A stretch of 64,000 nucleotides of DNA from JAIBCC01 sp963763855 (GTDB lineage Bacteria > Acidobacteriota > Blastocatellia > Pyrinomonadales > Pyrinomonadaceae), in the NCBI GenBank assembly GCA_963763855.1, contig CAVXPU010000005.1, positions 2,356,001 through 2,420,000 on the forward strand, read 5' to 3'. The notes beneath the pieces were generated by a model that was not told the DNA's origin, ran no database searches, and saw only the letters and a program-made list of their open reading frames with translations. The position numbers were made by a program, and so were the translations under genes. Shown piece by piece: positions 15,772-26,969 of the stretch. Positions within the stretch are counted from its first letter, which is position 1. Every line of letters begins with the position of its first letter.

Positions 15772-18700
15772 TTAGAAATTAAATCTAATCATTAAATCGA
15801 TCAATCGACCACCCGGATCGTTGGTCGTTGAAACGTCTTGATAAGCCGTTCCGTTACCAAGCTGTCCGAAGGTTGATCCGCAGCAGCCTGATCCCGTAAT
15901 GTCAGCCGTCCATCCGCCAACGCGGAAATTAGGATGGTTTAACGCATCAAGAGCTGTTGCTTTAATTTCAAGGTTTTTCCTTTCTCCAAAATTAAATTTC
16001 TTGGAAACGCTAACGTCGAATTTAAAGAATGATGGTCCGTAAATAACCAAATTGTTAAAGCCGCACTGTCCGGCATAGGTTGAAACACAATTGCCAAATC
16101 CGGAAGGAGCAATAAATCTGCCAGTTGGAGCAGTTCCAGTGCCTGTCGTTCCGCCAAATGTCGTTCCGTATCCGGTGGAGTTACTGACGTTAATATCAAA
16201 AGCTCTTTGTGAGTTTAAGATAATATCATCAGGCAGCCATGTGACTAAACTCGCACCTTTGCGGACTTTTACTTCCTTTTGCAATTCTTTCACAGTCATC
16301 CCAACAAGCTGGACATTGCCAAGCTGAACTGGCGAACCGCTCTGCCAACGAATCGTTGGAAGGATGCTAAACCCACCGATTAAAGCATTAACGAAGCCAT
16401 TGGAACTGCCAAACGCCTTCCCTTTTCCAAATGGAAGATCGTAGGTCGCGTCGAACTTAAACGCATGACTGATGTCGAACGGTTGAACAGTTTTTGCGAG
16501 TTCCAATCCATTTGCTCTTTGCGAGTAACCCGAAAAAACAACCGCACTCGACTGAAATGAATCCGTTTGTGCCTTCGACCAAACATAGTTAGCTTGAACA
16601 CGCAAACCGGCAGATAAACGCCGCCGCACTTCAATTATGCCTGAGTCATACCAAGTTTGAGCCGTGTTATCTACAATAAAGGACCCGGTTGAAGCAGTTG
16701 CCGGATTCACGTAGAAAAAGTTAGAAGCACGCCCGTTTGCGATACCATTAGCACGCCGTGCGGCATTGTTTTCAAAGTTATTTCCCGCAAAAGTAGCAAT
16801 GCTAGGAGCATTTCTCGAAAGTGCCGCCACCAAGGTACTGTTGGTAAAACTAGCGGCAGCGTACCGAGCCGCATTTGTTGGGTCATTGTTAGCCGTTGTG
16901 TTGAAATAAGAAATCATAATCGGCAATTGTGATGTTCCCGTTCCTGCTCCAAAGTAGGCAAATGTAGCACCTCTTCCAGCTGTAATATTCTGATAAAGAT
17001 TATCTTGAGCTAGTTTAAATTCTGCGGCAAAACCATTCTCAATGGTATTAAACTCATTGAGATTGTATTGACGCTGCAAGCCAACTCCGCGATTTCCAAC
17101 ATATCGAAATTCAACAACGGTATTTTTATCAATTTCGCGTTGATAACCAAAACTAAACGACCGAACCTGTCCGGTTTTAACATCTGGGTCAAATCCATTG
17201 ATGCTAACTGCCGGGGTTAATGTGATCGGATAACTTGGAGTTGCCGAAAATGCACCCGGGGTTAAATTCGGGTTTCCGCCATCACGCAAGTTTGTTCCGA
17301 CAGTTAAATTGCCATTGGTTAAATTTCTCGTAGCTGGTAGTGTTGCACCCGGATTTGAGCCTAAAATACTCAAGAAAAGGTTGGTTCCCTCTCTAACGTA
17401 AGAAACGGAATACCCGGCACGAAAAACGCTGCTTCCATTACCACCAAATATTGCACGCAAAATGCCTTTGTCGCCAAAATTAGGACTGTAAACCATGCCA
17501 AACGACGGTGCGAAATTATTCATATCATCGTTGTATGCTTTTTCTCCGATTTTCGCCGCAATGATCGATGGAGCAGTTCCGGTTAAAGTGCCTGGTTTGA
17601 ATATATTTCCTTGACCGGAAACTCCCCACAAATCTGCAAAACTCGAGACCTTTCCGAAGTTTGCACTGTCAATGACAAAAGCAGTTTGCGGTTGCCATCT
17701 GAGTCCAAAATTAACACTAAAATTCGAGCGAATTCTCCAGCTATCTTGGGCAAATATCCCAAACGTATTTTGTCTAGTTTTTTGCTGAGTTTCGGAATTA
17801 ACTTTATATGTTCCATCGCCCGTTAAAGCTGCGGTTGAACCAAAGCTTAGAACTCTTCCAACCAGTACCGCATAAAGATTGCGAGCCTCAGTTATCTGGG
17901 CTGCGGAAGCTCCGGGTAATGTTGTGGTTGAGAACATTCCAAACGCAGGGTCAGTTGAATCAAGTCCAAATCCAACAGTTGGAACAATCGGATTGGTAGA
18001 AAATGAATCTAATTTGATCAATTTATAGTTTCCACCAAACGAAATGTTATGATTTCCGGCAATCCAAGTTAGCGAATCGCTGAAATCGTATGTTGGCGAT
18101 GTGCGTCCTGATTTGCTGTTCAATGCAGTTTGGCTACTAATCGCTGTTCCACCAAAACTTGCTGCATTCAGCCCAAGTGAGTATCCACCTTGAAAGCCGA
18201 AATCGGCGGGTGTTATCGATGGAAAGAAGTTTGTAAATCCGCCCGAATTTGTAAATCGAGCTTCATTGATTACGTTCGTTCTCAAAGAGGAACGAAGAGC
18301 AATCGCTGTGGATTTACGAATCGAGCCCTGTCCGTAAGAAGGGAAACCCGGAAATCTTTCTTCTACAGCATTAAGAAAATCCTTGGCGGGCACAAATCTT
18401 TGTCGATTCAAAACGAATTCAACGCTGTGATCTTTATTTAGATTAAAGTCAAATCTCAAGGCTAAGAATTTTCTAACTTGACCGCCTTGCGGGGTAAAGT
18501 TGTAGTTTTGAATATTTGGAGAAGCCGTGTTTGGAGTCAGTGTTCCGGTTGTTCCGGTCGCTGCATTGATTTTTGCAAAAACGGACGCAATCGTTGGATC
18601 AACGGTTGCTAATCTCGCATTTGCTAAGGCAACGTTCATTAAATTAACCGTCTGCGTTGCACCACCAGCTATATAAGAATAGTTTCCGGCAGCGGCTGCT

Positions 18701-19713
18701 GGAGTTAAAACAACACGTGTACGGCTCTGCGATTCTGGTAAACGATATTCTTCGTAATTGAAAAAGAAGAATGCTTTATCTTTACCGGAATTAAAAAATG
18801 GACCGCCTTCACCAAAATGCGGAAAAGGAAGCGGACCACCTAAACGACCACCATATTGATTTAATTGAATAACATTTCGCGGGGCTTTAGTCTGCCCGGG
18901 CAATGGTTTCAAATCACGATTATTAAAGAAATAAGCAGCATTTAAAGAAGTGTTACGAACTTGTTCAAAGACACCGCCCGAATATCTGTTGGTTCCTCGT
19001 TTTGTTACAAATTTGATCTGTACCGCTCCGTCGCCTGAACTTTCAGCACCGGGAACCGCAGTTGAAACAGTAACTTCTTCTATCGCATCAATTTTTGGTT
19101 GAACGTAAGTAAAGTAACCATCACTCGATCGAAGCAAATTGTCTTGGGCATCAACCCCATCAACCGTAATACTTAAAGAACCTTTTGGTAGTCCATTAAT
19201 TGATGCCTGTCGTGGACGACCAACTGTTGCGGTTCCAGGTAAAAGACCGACTAAATCAAGGGCGTTTCTCGATGCGATAGCAGTTTCGGTAATTTGCCGC
19301 CCAGTAATATTTGTTCCAACGGTTGCGGTTTGCGTCTGTAAAACCTCACCGCCGCTGGTTATCTCAACGGTTTGCTCTACCGCACCAACTTCAAGAGTTG
19401 TGTTAACTGTTGTAGGTAATCCTACATCAACCTTTACGTTACTGGTCACAGCTTTTTTGAAGCCTGACAAATTAACAGTAACGGTATAGAGTCCCGCAGG
19501 TACCGCAGGAACACGATAAGTTCCATTATCGCTTGTAGTTGCGGTAAATTCCTGTCCACTTTCGTTCTTTATTGTTACCGTTGCGTTAGGCACAACAGCA
19601 CTATTAGAATCTATAACGGTGCCACTAATTGATCCCGTTGTTTGAGCCTGAATAGGGTTCTGATGAATCCCAATCATCACAACCGCTAACAAACACATTA
19701 AAACCACCTTCAT
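15772..19713 (-). CDS. TonB-dependent receptor-like outer membrane protein with carboxypeptidase-regulatory domain (Oar-like)
   Basis: A 1313-residue outer membrane protein. A signal peptide (residues 1-24) is followed by a carboxypeptidase-regulatory-like beta-sandwich (GSISGTVIDSNSAVVPNATV, then TSDNGTYRVPAVPAGLYTV). A plug-like region follows (ITETAIASRNALDLVGLLPG, then LPKGSLSITVDGVDAQDN). The rest is a long beta-barrel with alternating aromatic strands, ending in a terminal Phe (LIDLMIRFNF), as expected for BAM-assembled barrels. This size and architecture are typical of acidobacterial Oar-like receptors, often linked to polymer or large-substrate uptake. No TonB box is obvious. The gene stands alone and ends in a strong terminator. 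Confidence 0.88.
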   Translation of the reverse strand: MKVVLMCLLAVVMIGIHQNPIQAQTTGSISGTVIDSNSAVVPNATVTIKNESGQEFTATTSDNGTYRVPAVPAGLYTVTVNLSGFKKAVTSNVKVDVGLPTTVNTTLEVGAVEQTVEITSGGEVLQTQTATVGTNITGRQITETAIASRNALDLVGLLPGTATVGRPRQASINGLPKGSLSITVDGVDAQDNLLRSSDGYFTYVQPKIDAIEEVTVSTAVPGAESSGDGAVQIKFVTKRGTNRYSGGVFEQVRNTSLNAAYFFNNRDLKPLPGQTKAPRNVIQLNQYGGRLGGPLPFPHFGEGGPFFNSGKDKAFFFFNYEEYRLPESQSRTRVVLTPAAAAGNYSYIAGGATQTVNLMNVALANARLATVDPTIASVFAKINAATGTTGTLTPNTASPNIQNYNFTPQGGQVRKFLALRFDFNLNKDHSVEFVLNRQRFVPAKDFLNAVEERFPGFPSYGQGSIRKSTAIALRSSLRTNVINEARFTNSGGFTNFFPSITPADFGFQGGYSLGLNAASFGGTAISSQTALNSKSGRTSPTYDFSDSLTWIAGNHNISFGGNYKLIKLDSFSTNPIVPTVGFGLDSTDPAFGMFSTTTLPGASAAQITEARNLYAVLVGRVLSFGSTAALTGDGTYKVNSETQQKTRQNTFGIFAQDSWRIRSNFSVNFGLRWQPQTAFVIDSANFGKVSSFADLWGVSGQGNIFKPGTLTGTAPSIIAAKIGEKAYNDDMNNFAPSFGMVYSPNFGDKGILRAIFGGNGSSVFRAGYSVSYVREGTNLFLSILGSNPGATLPATRNLTNGNLTVGTNLRDGGNPNLTPGAFSATPSYPITLTPAVSINGFDPDVKTGQVRSFSFGYQREIDKNTVVEFRYVGNRGVGLQRQYNLNEFNTIENGFAAEFKLAQDNLYQNITAGRGATFAYFGAGTGTSQLPIMISYFNTTANNDPTNAARYAAASFTNSTLVAALSRNAPSIATFAGNNFENNAARRANGIANGRASNFFYVNPATASTGSFIVDNTAQTWYDSGIIEVRRRLSAGLRVQANYVWSKAQTDSFQSSAVVFSGYSQRANGLELAKTVQPFDISHAFKFDATYDLPFGKGKAFGSSNGFVNALIGGFSILPTIRWQSGSPVQLGNVQLVGMTVKELQKEVKVRKGASLVTWLPDDIILNSQRAFDINVSNSTGYGTTFGGTTGTGTAPTGRFIAPSGFGNCVSTYAGQCGFNNLVIYGPSFFKFDVSVSKKFNFGERKNLEIKATALDALNHPNFRVGGWTADITGSGCCGSTFGQLGNGTAYQDVSTTNDPGGRLIDLMIRFNF

Positions 19714-20270
19714 AAAATTTTCCTCCTGATTCCCTAAAACTAACTTATAAGTCCTCCAAATTCTTCCGAATTCAAAATAATATGCTAATGCGTTGCTTCT
19801 TTTATTAAAAATTTCCGAAAAAAGCGTAAATCCGAATGCAAAAAAACAATCCCAGCTTTAGCAGTATTTCACTGCCAAAACTGAAGTTTCGGATTTCATT
19901 ACCGTTATGCCTTGAACTTTATGTATAGCTAAATTTGGAATTGCACAAATTTATTTTCGCTTATTGGTTGGAACTCTCTGATTGACGCAAAATATGTGCC
20001 AATCATGGGTTTAAATGATCGAAACACAGGGGATTAGTTGCATGGTAATTTGCATGATTGTTATAACAACCATAACTTCAATCAATGAAGGAGTTAAGAA
20101 TTTCTCAGGGATTATTAAATTTTGCTGGGAAAATCTGCACTTATGAAAGTATAACCATTTCTTATCCGATAATCTGGAAACAAATGCAATTTTTCACAAT
20201 TTGCTGCTTTTAATATTAGGTTCGAAGACGAAGCGGAATCAGGCTAAACGGTAGAGAACAAGCTAAAGTC
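19714..20270. other. Intergenic region upstream of the receptor gene
   Basis: About 560 bases without a credible coding frame. It must hold the receptor promoter (minus strand). The receptor has an SD-like GGAGGA just before its ATG. A small inverted repeat GTTATAAC occurs near 20060. I see nothing else that can be named. Confidence 0.5.
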
Positions 20271-20306
20271 AAAAAAGAGGAGCAAAAGCCCAAGGACTTC
20301 TACTCC
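20271..20306 (-). terminator. Terminator of the alpha-2-macroglobulin gene
   Basis: On the minus strand GGAGTAGAAGTCC pairs with GGGCTTTTGCTCC (13 base pairs with wobbles) around a three-base loop, followed by TCTTTTTT. Confidence 0.85.
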
Positions 20307-20330
20307 ATTTCAACTTGGATTTCCGCGTAA

Positions 20331-23300
20331 TTACTCAACCTTGACGAAATCCGTCCCCGTTCTGCCGAATGTTTCAGGATGATACATTTCTTCGGCTTTC
20401 GCGGGCGGAACGACGAATTGTCCCGGAGTTGTCGCACGCGTTACATATGTATATTTGTAAACGCCTTCCCACAGAAGCGAAGTGAATGCTTCGGCACGTT
20501 CATCACGGAAGTTTTGGTGTTCAAACCAATTCTGCCTCCACCACCAACTATTGTAGCCGTAGCTTCGGGAACCCATTTCAATCACCGATGTATTGCCGCC
20601 CTTATCTTGCGGAATATCTTCGGTAACAGCCAAATCAGGATTCAAAATCTCGAGTCCGGCAGGCAACGGATCAACTAATGCGACGTGATATCGTCTCGCT
20701 TGTGCGACCATCGTCAGCCTTACGCGAACACGCGAACCAGACTTAATCGTCCAGCTTCCATCGGCATTTTGTTTCACGTCTTCTGCATTGTCGACCGCTT
20801 CATATTGACGTAAAACCGTGAATCCATAATCCGCCGGAGCGAGTTTCAGATTCTTCGGAGCGTATTTCATTCCGATTCGATAATAGAGCCTTCCCGCACC
20901 CTGTTTATCAAGGATTAGATTCGACGTTCCGCCTTGTTCGATTAAATATTTCATCGGAATATTCACTTGATTTGAATCAACTGAGCGTCCTTTGAAAAGC
21001 TGATCGCCCGCGTAGGTATTGCCGAGCCACATCTTGGTTACAAAATCAGGTGTGACCTTTTCGTAGGCTTGGAAATATTTATCCAACGCCAACAAAATAA
21101 AGACATTTTCCTGCGTATTTGACCAAGCACCTTTGGTTCGATGGTCTAATAAACCGCGAACCAATTTTGGTATCAAATCCCCTGCGGAAACTCCACCCGC
21201 TGACGCAGGCGGTACTGACTCTGTTTTTAACAGTGCTTCCAAAAGAACGCCGTCCGCACGGCGATTTGAATACATAATTACCCAAGCACCATCGCCATAA
21301 TCGGTAACGAAGTTAGCTGTTGCCGCAGTTTCAGTCGTTCGATTCATAACAAATCGTTTGATCGCGTCAACTTCCGCCGTCGAAGTTTTATCATTGGCAA
21401 GCACCGAAAGTACCCAACCCAATGCTTCGAACGGCATCTTTTCAATCGTCGCTTCTTTCAATAAAGCTTTCGTCTTCGCTACGTCTTTGTCGCCCATCAA
21501 ATCGCGAACGTACAAAGCATAAGCCGAAATCGTCCAACGAAGTTGCGGCGAATACCAAGAATCGTAGTATTTCTCAACATTCTTGAGGTAAACCTTAGAT
21601 TTATTAAGCATGTCGTCCGGCACCTTGTAGCCTTTTCCTTTCGCCAAAAGCAACGCATGAGCAACGTGAACCGACATAAACGGAAATTCATATCGCTGAC
21701 GTGCTCTGCCCCATAAACCGAAGCTTCCATCTTCGCGTTGGCGACCTTTCAAGAGTTCAATGTCTTTCTCAAAACTCTTTTTAATTTCGGCTTCAGTTGG
21801 CATATCTTTTGCTTTGAAAGCCTGCAAAACATCTTTCAGAGCCGCAATCGAGATCATTCGGCTGGAAATTTGTTCCGAACATTCATATGGATAGCGATAA
21901 AGATAAATGAACGCATCGGTCAATTCTTGCAATTGGGTTGAACTTGTCGTTACTTCCAATCCGCCGAATTGCGACCAAACGTCTCCCGGAGTTTGAACGG
22001 GTTGAATGATCGCCCCGTTTTGATCCGTCGTGCCGTAAGTTGCAAAGGCTTCGGTAGTTGCAGGAGTCCAAACAGGCAGCGAAATCTCCGCCGCATCGTT
22101 CCATTTTCCAGATGAAACGGCAATTTGGAAACGAGCCGTTCCGGCTTTTTCCGCTGAGACCGGGAAGCGGACTTCCAAACGATCATTTGCCGGAACGACA
22201 ACTTTCTTTCCGCCGCCGCTTGTTAGCGTGGCATTCGTTGCACGAACGGCGATATTTACGGTCATCGGATTATCGGTCTGATTCTGGACAACGACCGGCA
22301 GTTCAATTTTGTCGCCGAAATTCATAAATCTCGGAGCAGACGGGCGAACCATCAAAGGTTGCCGAGCCGTTAAATTAGAATCGCCGCCGCCAAATCGCTT
22401 ACCCGAATCGACCGCAACAGCCATCACGCGATAGCGGGTCAAATTATCTGGAAGTTTCACCGGGACAACGGCTTTACCGTTTGAATCCGTTTTAACATTC
22501 GGAGCAAAAATCGCCAACGCATTGAAGTTTTCACGGATTTTGATCGGCGAATTTGGCTCATCAGGTGGCGGGGCTGCGTCACTTTCTTTTTCTTCCCTTA
22601 GCCTTCCGTCATCGGAATCTTTCTTTGCAGCAGACCGTTGTTTCATCATTTCAGATTTCGGTGCAGCGGATGGCTGCGGGCGATTCGCGGTTCCCGCAAC
22701 CATTGCGTCCGCTGACGTAACTATATCTCCGCCATTTCTTCCACCTACTTGCAATTGATCGATATTCTTTTTAATATCATCAGGATTTCCCAACAAAATA
22801 TCTTTGCGAGAATGATAATCCGTTACGCCTTCGCCGCGTTGTGTGTAAAAAACGCTGAGCGGATCGCCTATCCGATAGCCTGAAAGTGCAAGCACGGACT
22901 CGTCAACCACAACAACCGTAACTTCACTATTTGCAACAGGTTCGCCTTTATTATCTTTTACTTCAACATTAACTTTTGTTTCCGCACCGGGTTCGACGCT
23001 CTTATCTTGCGGTTCGGCGGAAACGGTCAATTTGCGTGAATCGGTTGAAATCGGCAGGTTAATTTGTCCGCTCGCAAAAGCGGGACGTTTAGCAAGTTTT
23101 GCGTCAACTTCGCCTTTATCGTTCATTCGCGGAGCTGCTCCGACCAAATCAACTTGGGCGTAAATATTCGGCAGATACTTTTCTTCCAAAGGAATTCGCA
23201 AAACAACGGACTGACCTTTCATCGTAAATCGTTCCGTTTTAACCAACCCGTCGCGACGGAGAGTCAAAACGCCTTCCGCATTTTCGAATGGCGATTGCAC

Positions 23301-26300
23301 TAAAATTTCGGCGACATCACCGGCTTTGTAATCCTTTTTAGACGGAATCAAATTCGCTTCTTCCATCTCAACATTTCGTTTCGGAGGAGTTTTCCCGCCC
23401 GAAACCCAAACTGTAAATTGCGATTCATTCGGACGTTCGCGATCATCCAAAACCGTTGCCGTAATCGTATAAACACCGCCGGACTTAGCAATAAATTCAC
23501 ATTTAGCGGGTTTATCGCTTGATTTGACATCGCAAGTCTGTTCGTCAGTTACAGTTTCTTTCCATGAGCCTTTATCAAAAGTCCAATCCTTCAAAATGGC
23601 GGTAATGGTCGTATTTTTATTTGCCGCTAATTTGCCTTCGATATCGGAAACAATTGATTCGATCTCGATTTTTTCCCCTTTATTAACGAACGTTCTCGGC
23701 GTTTTGATCCCAACATATAAATCCGCCGGATGAACCAAAAGATTTGTCGAAGACGACCAAGCTTGCCGATTAACATCCATTACGCTTGCCGCCGCACGAA
23801 CGCTATATGGTCGAGCCGGATTGGCATCTTCAAAATCAAGTTTTAGCAGATGTTTGCCGCTGGCATCGGTAATTCCTTTGAAAGCTTGAGTCGCGTTTTG
23901 CGAATAATCTTCGCCATAGCTTCTCCACCATGGAACCCATTTTCCAAAAGTGTAATCATCACGCGTTGGCGGAGTATAATTCGTCGGAGTTGCCGTAACA
24001 TTCCAATTTACTTCAGCATTCGCAAGTCCGCCGCCCGCATAATAGCTGGCGTTTATTGAAACCAAAGCATTGGATTTCACGAAATAAGGAGCTTCCGTTT
24101 CGTTCTTTGCTTTCACTTCAAATTCAGGACGACGAAATTCTTGAATTTGAAATTGATGATAAGTTGAATTGCCGCTCAAGCCTGAGCCGGTCGAAATAAT
24201 TACGTTCGCGTAACCCAAATTTGCGTTGTCAGGAAGTTTGAATTTGAAATCAAACGCACCGAAAGCATTGAGATTTGAACTCCCTTTCCCGATTTCCGCA
24301 CCACGCGAATCTTGCACTACATAGCTAATATTGCTTGCTTTGTCGCCAAGTTCGGCGATGTCTCCAAATTTTCCGCCTTGATAAATTCGTATGTAACCCT
24401 TGACCGCAACTTCTTCTTTCGGCTTATACATTTTGCGGTCGTCAAAAACGAACCAGCGAAGCGAATCCGATTCCGATTTTTTATACCAATTGCCGTATTC
24501 TTGCCAATAATAATCGGTATTTTCAGGCAAAAACGCTACATCTTTACCTTTTCGGGCGATCAAAAGATTTTGCTGTTTTTGAGTTTGAACATCGTTCAAG
24601 GGCAAACGTAAAATGCCGTTTTCCGATGTCTGATTGGATTCAGCTTCGCCGATAGTCTCGGTCTTTGAAGCTTCGCCTGATTCTGCGATTATGTTCGTTT
24701 CTGTCGGCTGCGAGCTTCCCCAAGTCGTTAGCCATTCCCACCAGCTCGATTTTGGATTTTGGATTGCGGATTTCGAATTTTTAACCGTTTTGCCATCCGG
24801 ATAAATCGAAAGATTAGCTCCATTTATCGGTTTGCCTGTTTTCAAATCCGTCACAAAACCGACAAGTTCTTGATTATCAACAAATGCATCAAGTCCCATT
24901 TGCGTCGCCTGATTCCATGCAACCAGCATTGTGCGGTCATATTTATCACGGCGAATTGTCGGTTCAATTACAACTACGGCGTTACCAAAACCATCATTCA
25001 AAGCCGCACTCAGATCAATCCGAGTTTCGACCATTTCATCTGCCTTGGTTTCAATCTTTTGAATCTTATCTACAACAAGTTTGCCCGGCATCGGCGGACG
25101 TTTTTGTTCATCATAATTGAGGTAACGCATAAAGCCCTGAAAACCTTTCCAATCTTCCGGCGAAACTTTGTAGATTTTTACTTTTACAGATGGATGATTA
25201 GTCGTAAATACTGAATAAGAAGGCTTTGCAGTAGGGTCAAGCACAACAAAACTTCCGCCTTGCGAATAGATTTGCGTAGGTGCAGCTCCGACGTTGAAAG
25301 TTGCAATTGCAGGCTTATCTAAATTCTGTTCGAAAGTGTCTTTGAGCGATGTATCGATTGTAACTTTATAGCTCGTTCGCCCTTTTTTGTAGCCCTGAAA
25401 ATAGACGTAATTACCACTTGGATATATGTTTAAGCCTTCAATGGCAGGCTCAACTTTGACCATTTCCTTGCTGAATTTTGCCGCATCGATCGGATTGGTA
25501 AACTGCATATACCAAGTGTCAAAAGGCGAACACTGCTTGCTGCTTTCATAATTGCACCAACCTCTCACAAATTTCATTGCTCCATAAGTATTGAAGCCAT
25601 AAACCTGATCTTTTGTCGTTGGCAAAGGACCTTCGGCGGAAGGAGTCCCTTTTTGAACATTAACTGAAATCCCGGAAGCGGCAGGCAACGCATTTTCCGT
25701 TAAACCATCTGAATTTACTGCCCGAAAAGCAATCCAACGCTTCGGCTGAACTTGTTTTGCGTAGTAAGAAATGCTGCCATCCTTGTCAATTTCTTCCTGA
25801 GTAGCAAGACGAATCGGAATACGTTTTCCGCCCGATGTAACCGCAATAGTTTTCAAAACGGCTTCAGGATTAATCTCCTGGTCAAACGAAATGAACATCA
25901 AAGCATCTCGCTTCGTTATTTGATTTTGCGGAATCATCGTTTGAACGGCTGGCGGAGGAGTTGTAAATGTCCAAACGACATCTTTCTGCAAAGCTTGACC
26001 CGTTGCAGATTTTGTTCCGGCTGGCACTTTTGCGGTAAATTTCGTCGCCATCGGAAAACGTTTTGTCGTGTCAAACATAATCGTTTTTGTTCCAAGCCAA
26101 CGCCATTTCCCTTCGGTTTGCGGTGAAAGTTGAACAGGTTGAACTTTTGCAGCATCTTCTTGTGAAGTAACCGCAACCATCGACTGTGAAAATGTAACGT
26201 TTAGATCAGGTGCGAGCGGAACTTCTCCTTCAGGTGAAAAACGAATAACTTCCAAAGTTTTGCCGGATTGATCAACATTTATCGGATTTATCTGACTATC

Positions 26301-26678
26301 AGCCGGAAATTTTTGGTCAACCTTTTTGCCGGTTTTCGGTGCGGGCAAACTTCCTTCGCGTTTGGCAAAATCTTTTTGATCGTCTTCTTCCACTTTCGGT
26401 TTTGGAATTCGATTTAGAAGATTATCGGTATCGCCCTGCGAAAGCGGATCGCCCTTTGTCGGCGGGGTTGGCGTGCGTTTCTCCGCACCTTCCGCACCTT
26501 CAGAAAGCCGGAATTTCAGACCCGTTTGTGGTGTTTGGTTCATAATCGTCTGTTTTGATTTTCCGCGAACGGTTTGTGCCTGGGCATCCAGCACCATTTG
26601 CAAACCTATCGGCGACAATCCGCCTAAGTAGATTGAAACTACTAAAATAAAAGAAATCAATGCGTTATATCGTCTCAT
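20331..26678 (-). CDS. Bacterial alpha-2-macroglobulin family protein with thioester motif
   Basis: A 2115-residue exported protein, longer than E. coli YfhM (about 1650). A signal or anchor segment covers residues 1-35; an acidic Lys/Pro-rich linker reaches about 120. The macroglobulin (MG) domains follow, for example RWFVFDDRKMYKPKEEVAVK and VNRQAWSSSTNLLVHPADLY. The thioester motif is in YPYECSEQISSR with Cys1600 and Gln1603, inside the alpha/alpha thioester domain, so it should trap proteases covalently. A Met/Lys/Ser/Asp-rich stretch near residues 1310-1370 could be the bait or a linker. Near residues 629-645 the protein reads KNSKSAIQNPKSSWWEWL, encoded by an AATCCAAAATCC-type intergenic repeat. 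No pbpC lies next to it, unlike in many Proteobacteria. Confidence 0.88.
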   Translation of the reverse strand: MRRYNALISFILVVSIYLGGLSPIGLQMVLDAQAQTVRGKSKQTIMNQTPQTGLKFRLSEGAEGAEKRTPTPPTKGDPLSQGDTDNLLNRIPKPKVEEDDQKDFAKREGSLPAPKTGKKVDQKFPADSQINPINVDQSGKTLEVIRFSPEGEVPLAPDLNVTFSQSMVAVTSQEDAAKVQPVQLSPQTEGKWRWLGTKTIMFDTTKRFPMATKFTAKVPAGTKSATGQALQKDVVWTFTTPPPAVQTMIPQNQITKRDALMFISFDQEINPEAVLKTIAVTSGGKRIPIRLATQEEIDKDGSISYYAKQVQPKRWIAFRAVNSDGLTENALPAASGISVNVQKGTPSAEGPLPTTKDQVYGFNTYGAMKFVRGWCNYESSKQCSPFDTWYMQFTNPIDAAKFSKEMVKVEPAIEGLNIYPSGNYVYFQGYKKGRTSYKVTIDTSLKDTFEQNLDKPAIATFNVGAAPTQIYSQGGSFVVLDPTAKPSYSVFTTNHPSVKVKIYKVSPEDWKGFQGFMRYLNYDEQKRPPMPGKLVVDKIQKIETKADEMVETRIDLSAALNDGFGNAVVVIEPTIRRDKYDRTMLVAWNQATQMGLDAFVDNQELVGFVTDLKTGKPINGANLSIYPDGKTVKNSKSAIQNPKSSWWEWLTTWGSSQPTETNIIAESGEASKTETIGEAESNQTSENGILRLPLNDVQTQKQQNLLIARKGKDVAFLPENTDYYWQEYGNWYKKSESDSLRWFVFDDRKMYKPKEEVAVKGYIRIYQGGKFGDIAELGDKASNISYVVQDSRGAEIGKGSSNLNAFGAFDFKFKLPDNANLGYANVIISTGSGLSGNSTYHQFQIQEFRRPEFEVKAKNETEAPYFVKSNALVSINASYYAGGGLANAEVNWNVTATPTNYTPPTRDDYTFGKWVPWWRSYGEDYSQNATQAFKGITDASGKHLLKLDFEDANPARPYSVRAAASVMDVNRQAWSSSTNLLVHPADLYVGIKTPRTFVNKGEKIEIESIVSDIEGKLAANKNTTITAILKDWTFDKGSWKETVTDEQTCDVKSSDKPAKCEFIAKSGGVYTITATVLDDRERPNESQFTVWVSGGKTPPKRNVEMEEANLIPSKKDYKAGDVAEILVQSPFENAEGVLTLRRDGLVKTERFTMKGQSVVLRIPLEEKYLPNIYAQVDLVGAAPRMNDKGEVDAKLAKRPAFASGQINLPISTDSRKLTVSAEPQDKSVEPGAETKVNVEVKDNKGEPVANSEVTVVVVDESVLALSGYRIGDPLSVFYTQRGEGVTDYHSRKDILLGNPDDIKKNIDQLQVGGRNGGDIVTSADAMVAGTANRPQPSAAPKSEMMKQRSAAKKDSDDGRLREEKESDAAPPPDEPNSPIKIRENFNALAIFAPNVKTDSNGKAVVPVKLPDNLTRYRVMAVAVDSGKRFGGGDSNLTARQPLMVRPSAPRFMNFGDKIELPVVVQNQTDNPMTVNIAVRATNATLTSGGGKKVVVPANDRLEVRFPVSAEKAGTARFQIAVSSGKWNDAAEISLPVWTPATTEAFATYGTTDQNGAIIQPVQTPGDVWSQFGGLEVTTSSTQLQELTDAFIYLYRYPYECSEQISSRMISIAALKDVLQAFKAKDMPTEAEIKKSFEKDIELLKGRQREDGSFGLWGRARQRYEFPFMSVHVAHALLLAKGKGYKVPDDMLNKSKVYLKNVEKYYDSWYSPQLRWTISAYALYVRDLMGDKDVAKTKALLKEATIEKMPFEALGWVLSVLANDKTSTAEVDAIKRFVMNRTTETAATANFVTDYGDGAWVIMYSNRRADGVLLEALLKTESVPPASAGGVSAGDLIPKLVRGLLDHRTKGAWSNTQENVFILLALDKYFQAYEKVTPDFVTKMWLGNTYAGDQLFKGRSVDSNQVNIPMKYLIEQGGTSNLILDKQGAGRLYYRIGMKYAPKNLKLAPADYGFTVLRQYEAVDNAEDVKQNADGSWTIKSGSRVRVRLTMVAQARRYHVALVDPLPAGLEILNPDLAVTEDIPQDKGGNTSVIEMGSRSYGYNSWWWRQNWFEHQNFRDERAEAFTSLLWEGVYKYTYVTRATTPGQFVVPPAKAEEMYHPETFGRTGTDFVKVE

Positions 26679-26969
26679 TTTCGTTTGTCCTTAACTGATT
26701 TGAGTTTTGACCTTTTCTTACCGCTTATCTTACTCCAATTTAGCTTTTGAAATCTAACTTGTTTCAAAACGGAAAAGGTCTTTCCACTTTTCTGAACGCG
26801 TTCCGGTAAAATTACTTGCATTTTTTCGACAAAAACTTTGCATTTCGATTTTTCCATTTATCTTGCGTGTTTTTTTCGCTATACTGTTTTCAGATATTGC
26901 AACTTTAAGATTTGTTGTAACGTAAAGGTTCTTGCAGTTTTGATTCTGCAATTTGAGGAGTGATAAAAA

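Noticed and set aside
26860..26969. Possible sigma-54 promoter of pspA, as in E. coli
   Set aside because: No GG-N10-GC match is present; the one GG near 26928 does not have GC at the right distance.
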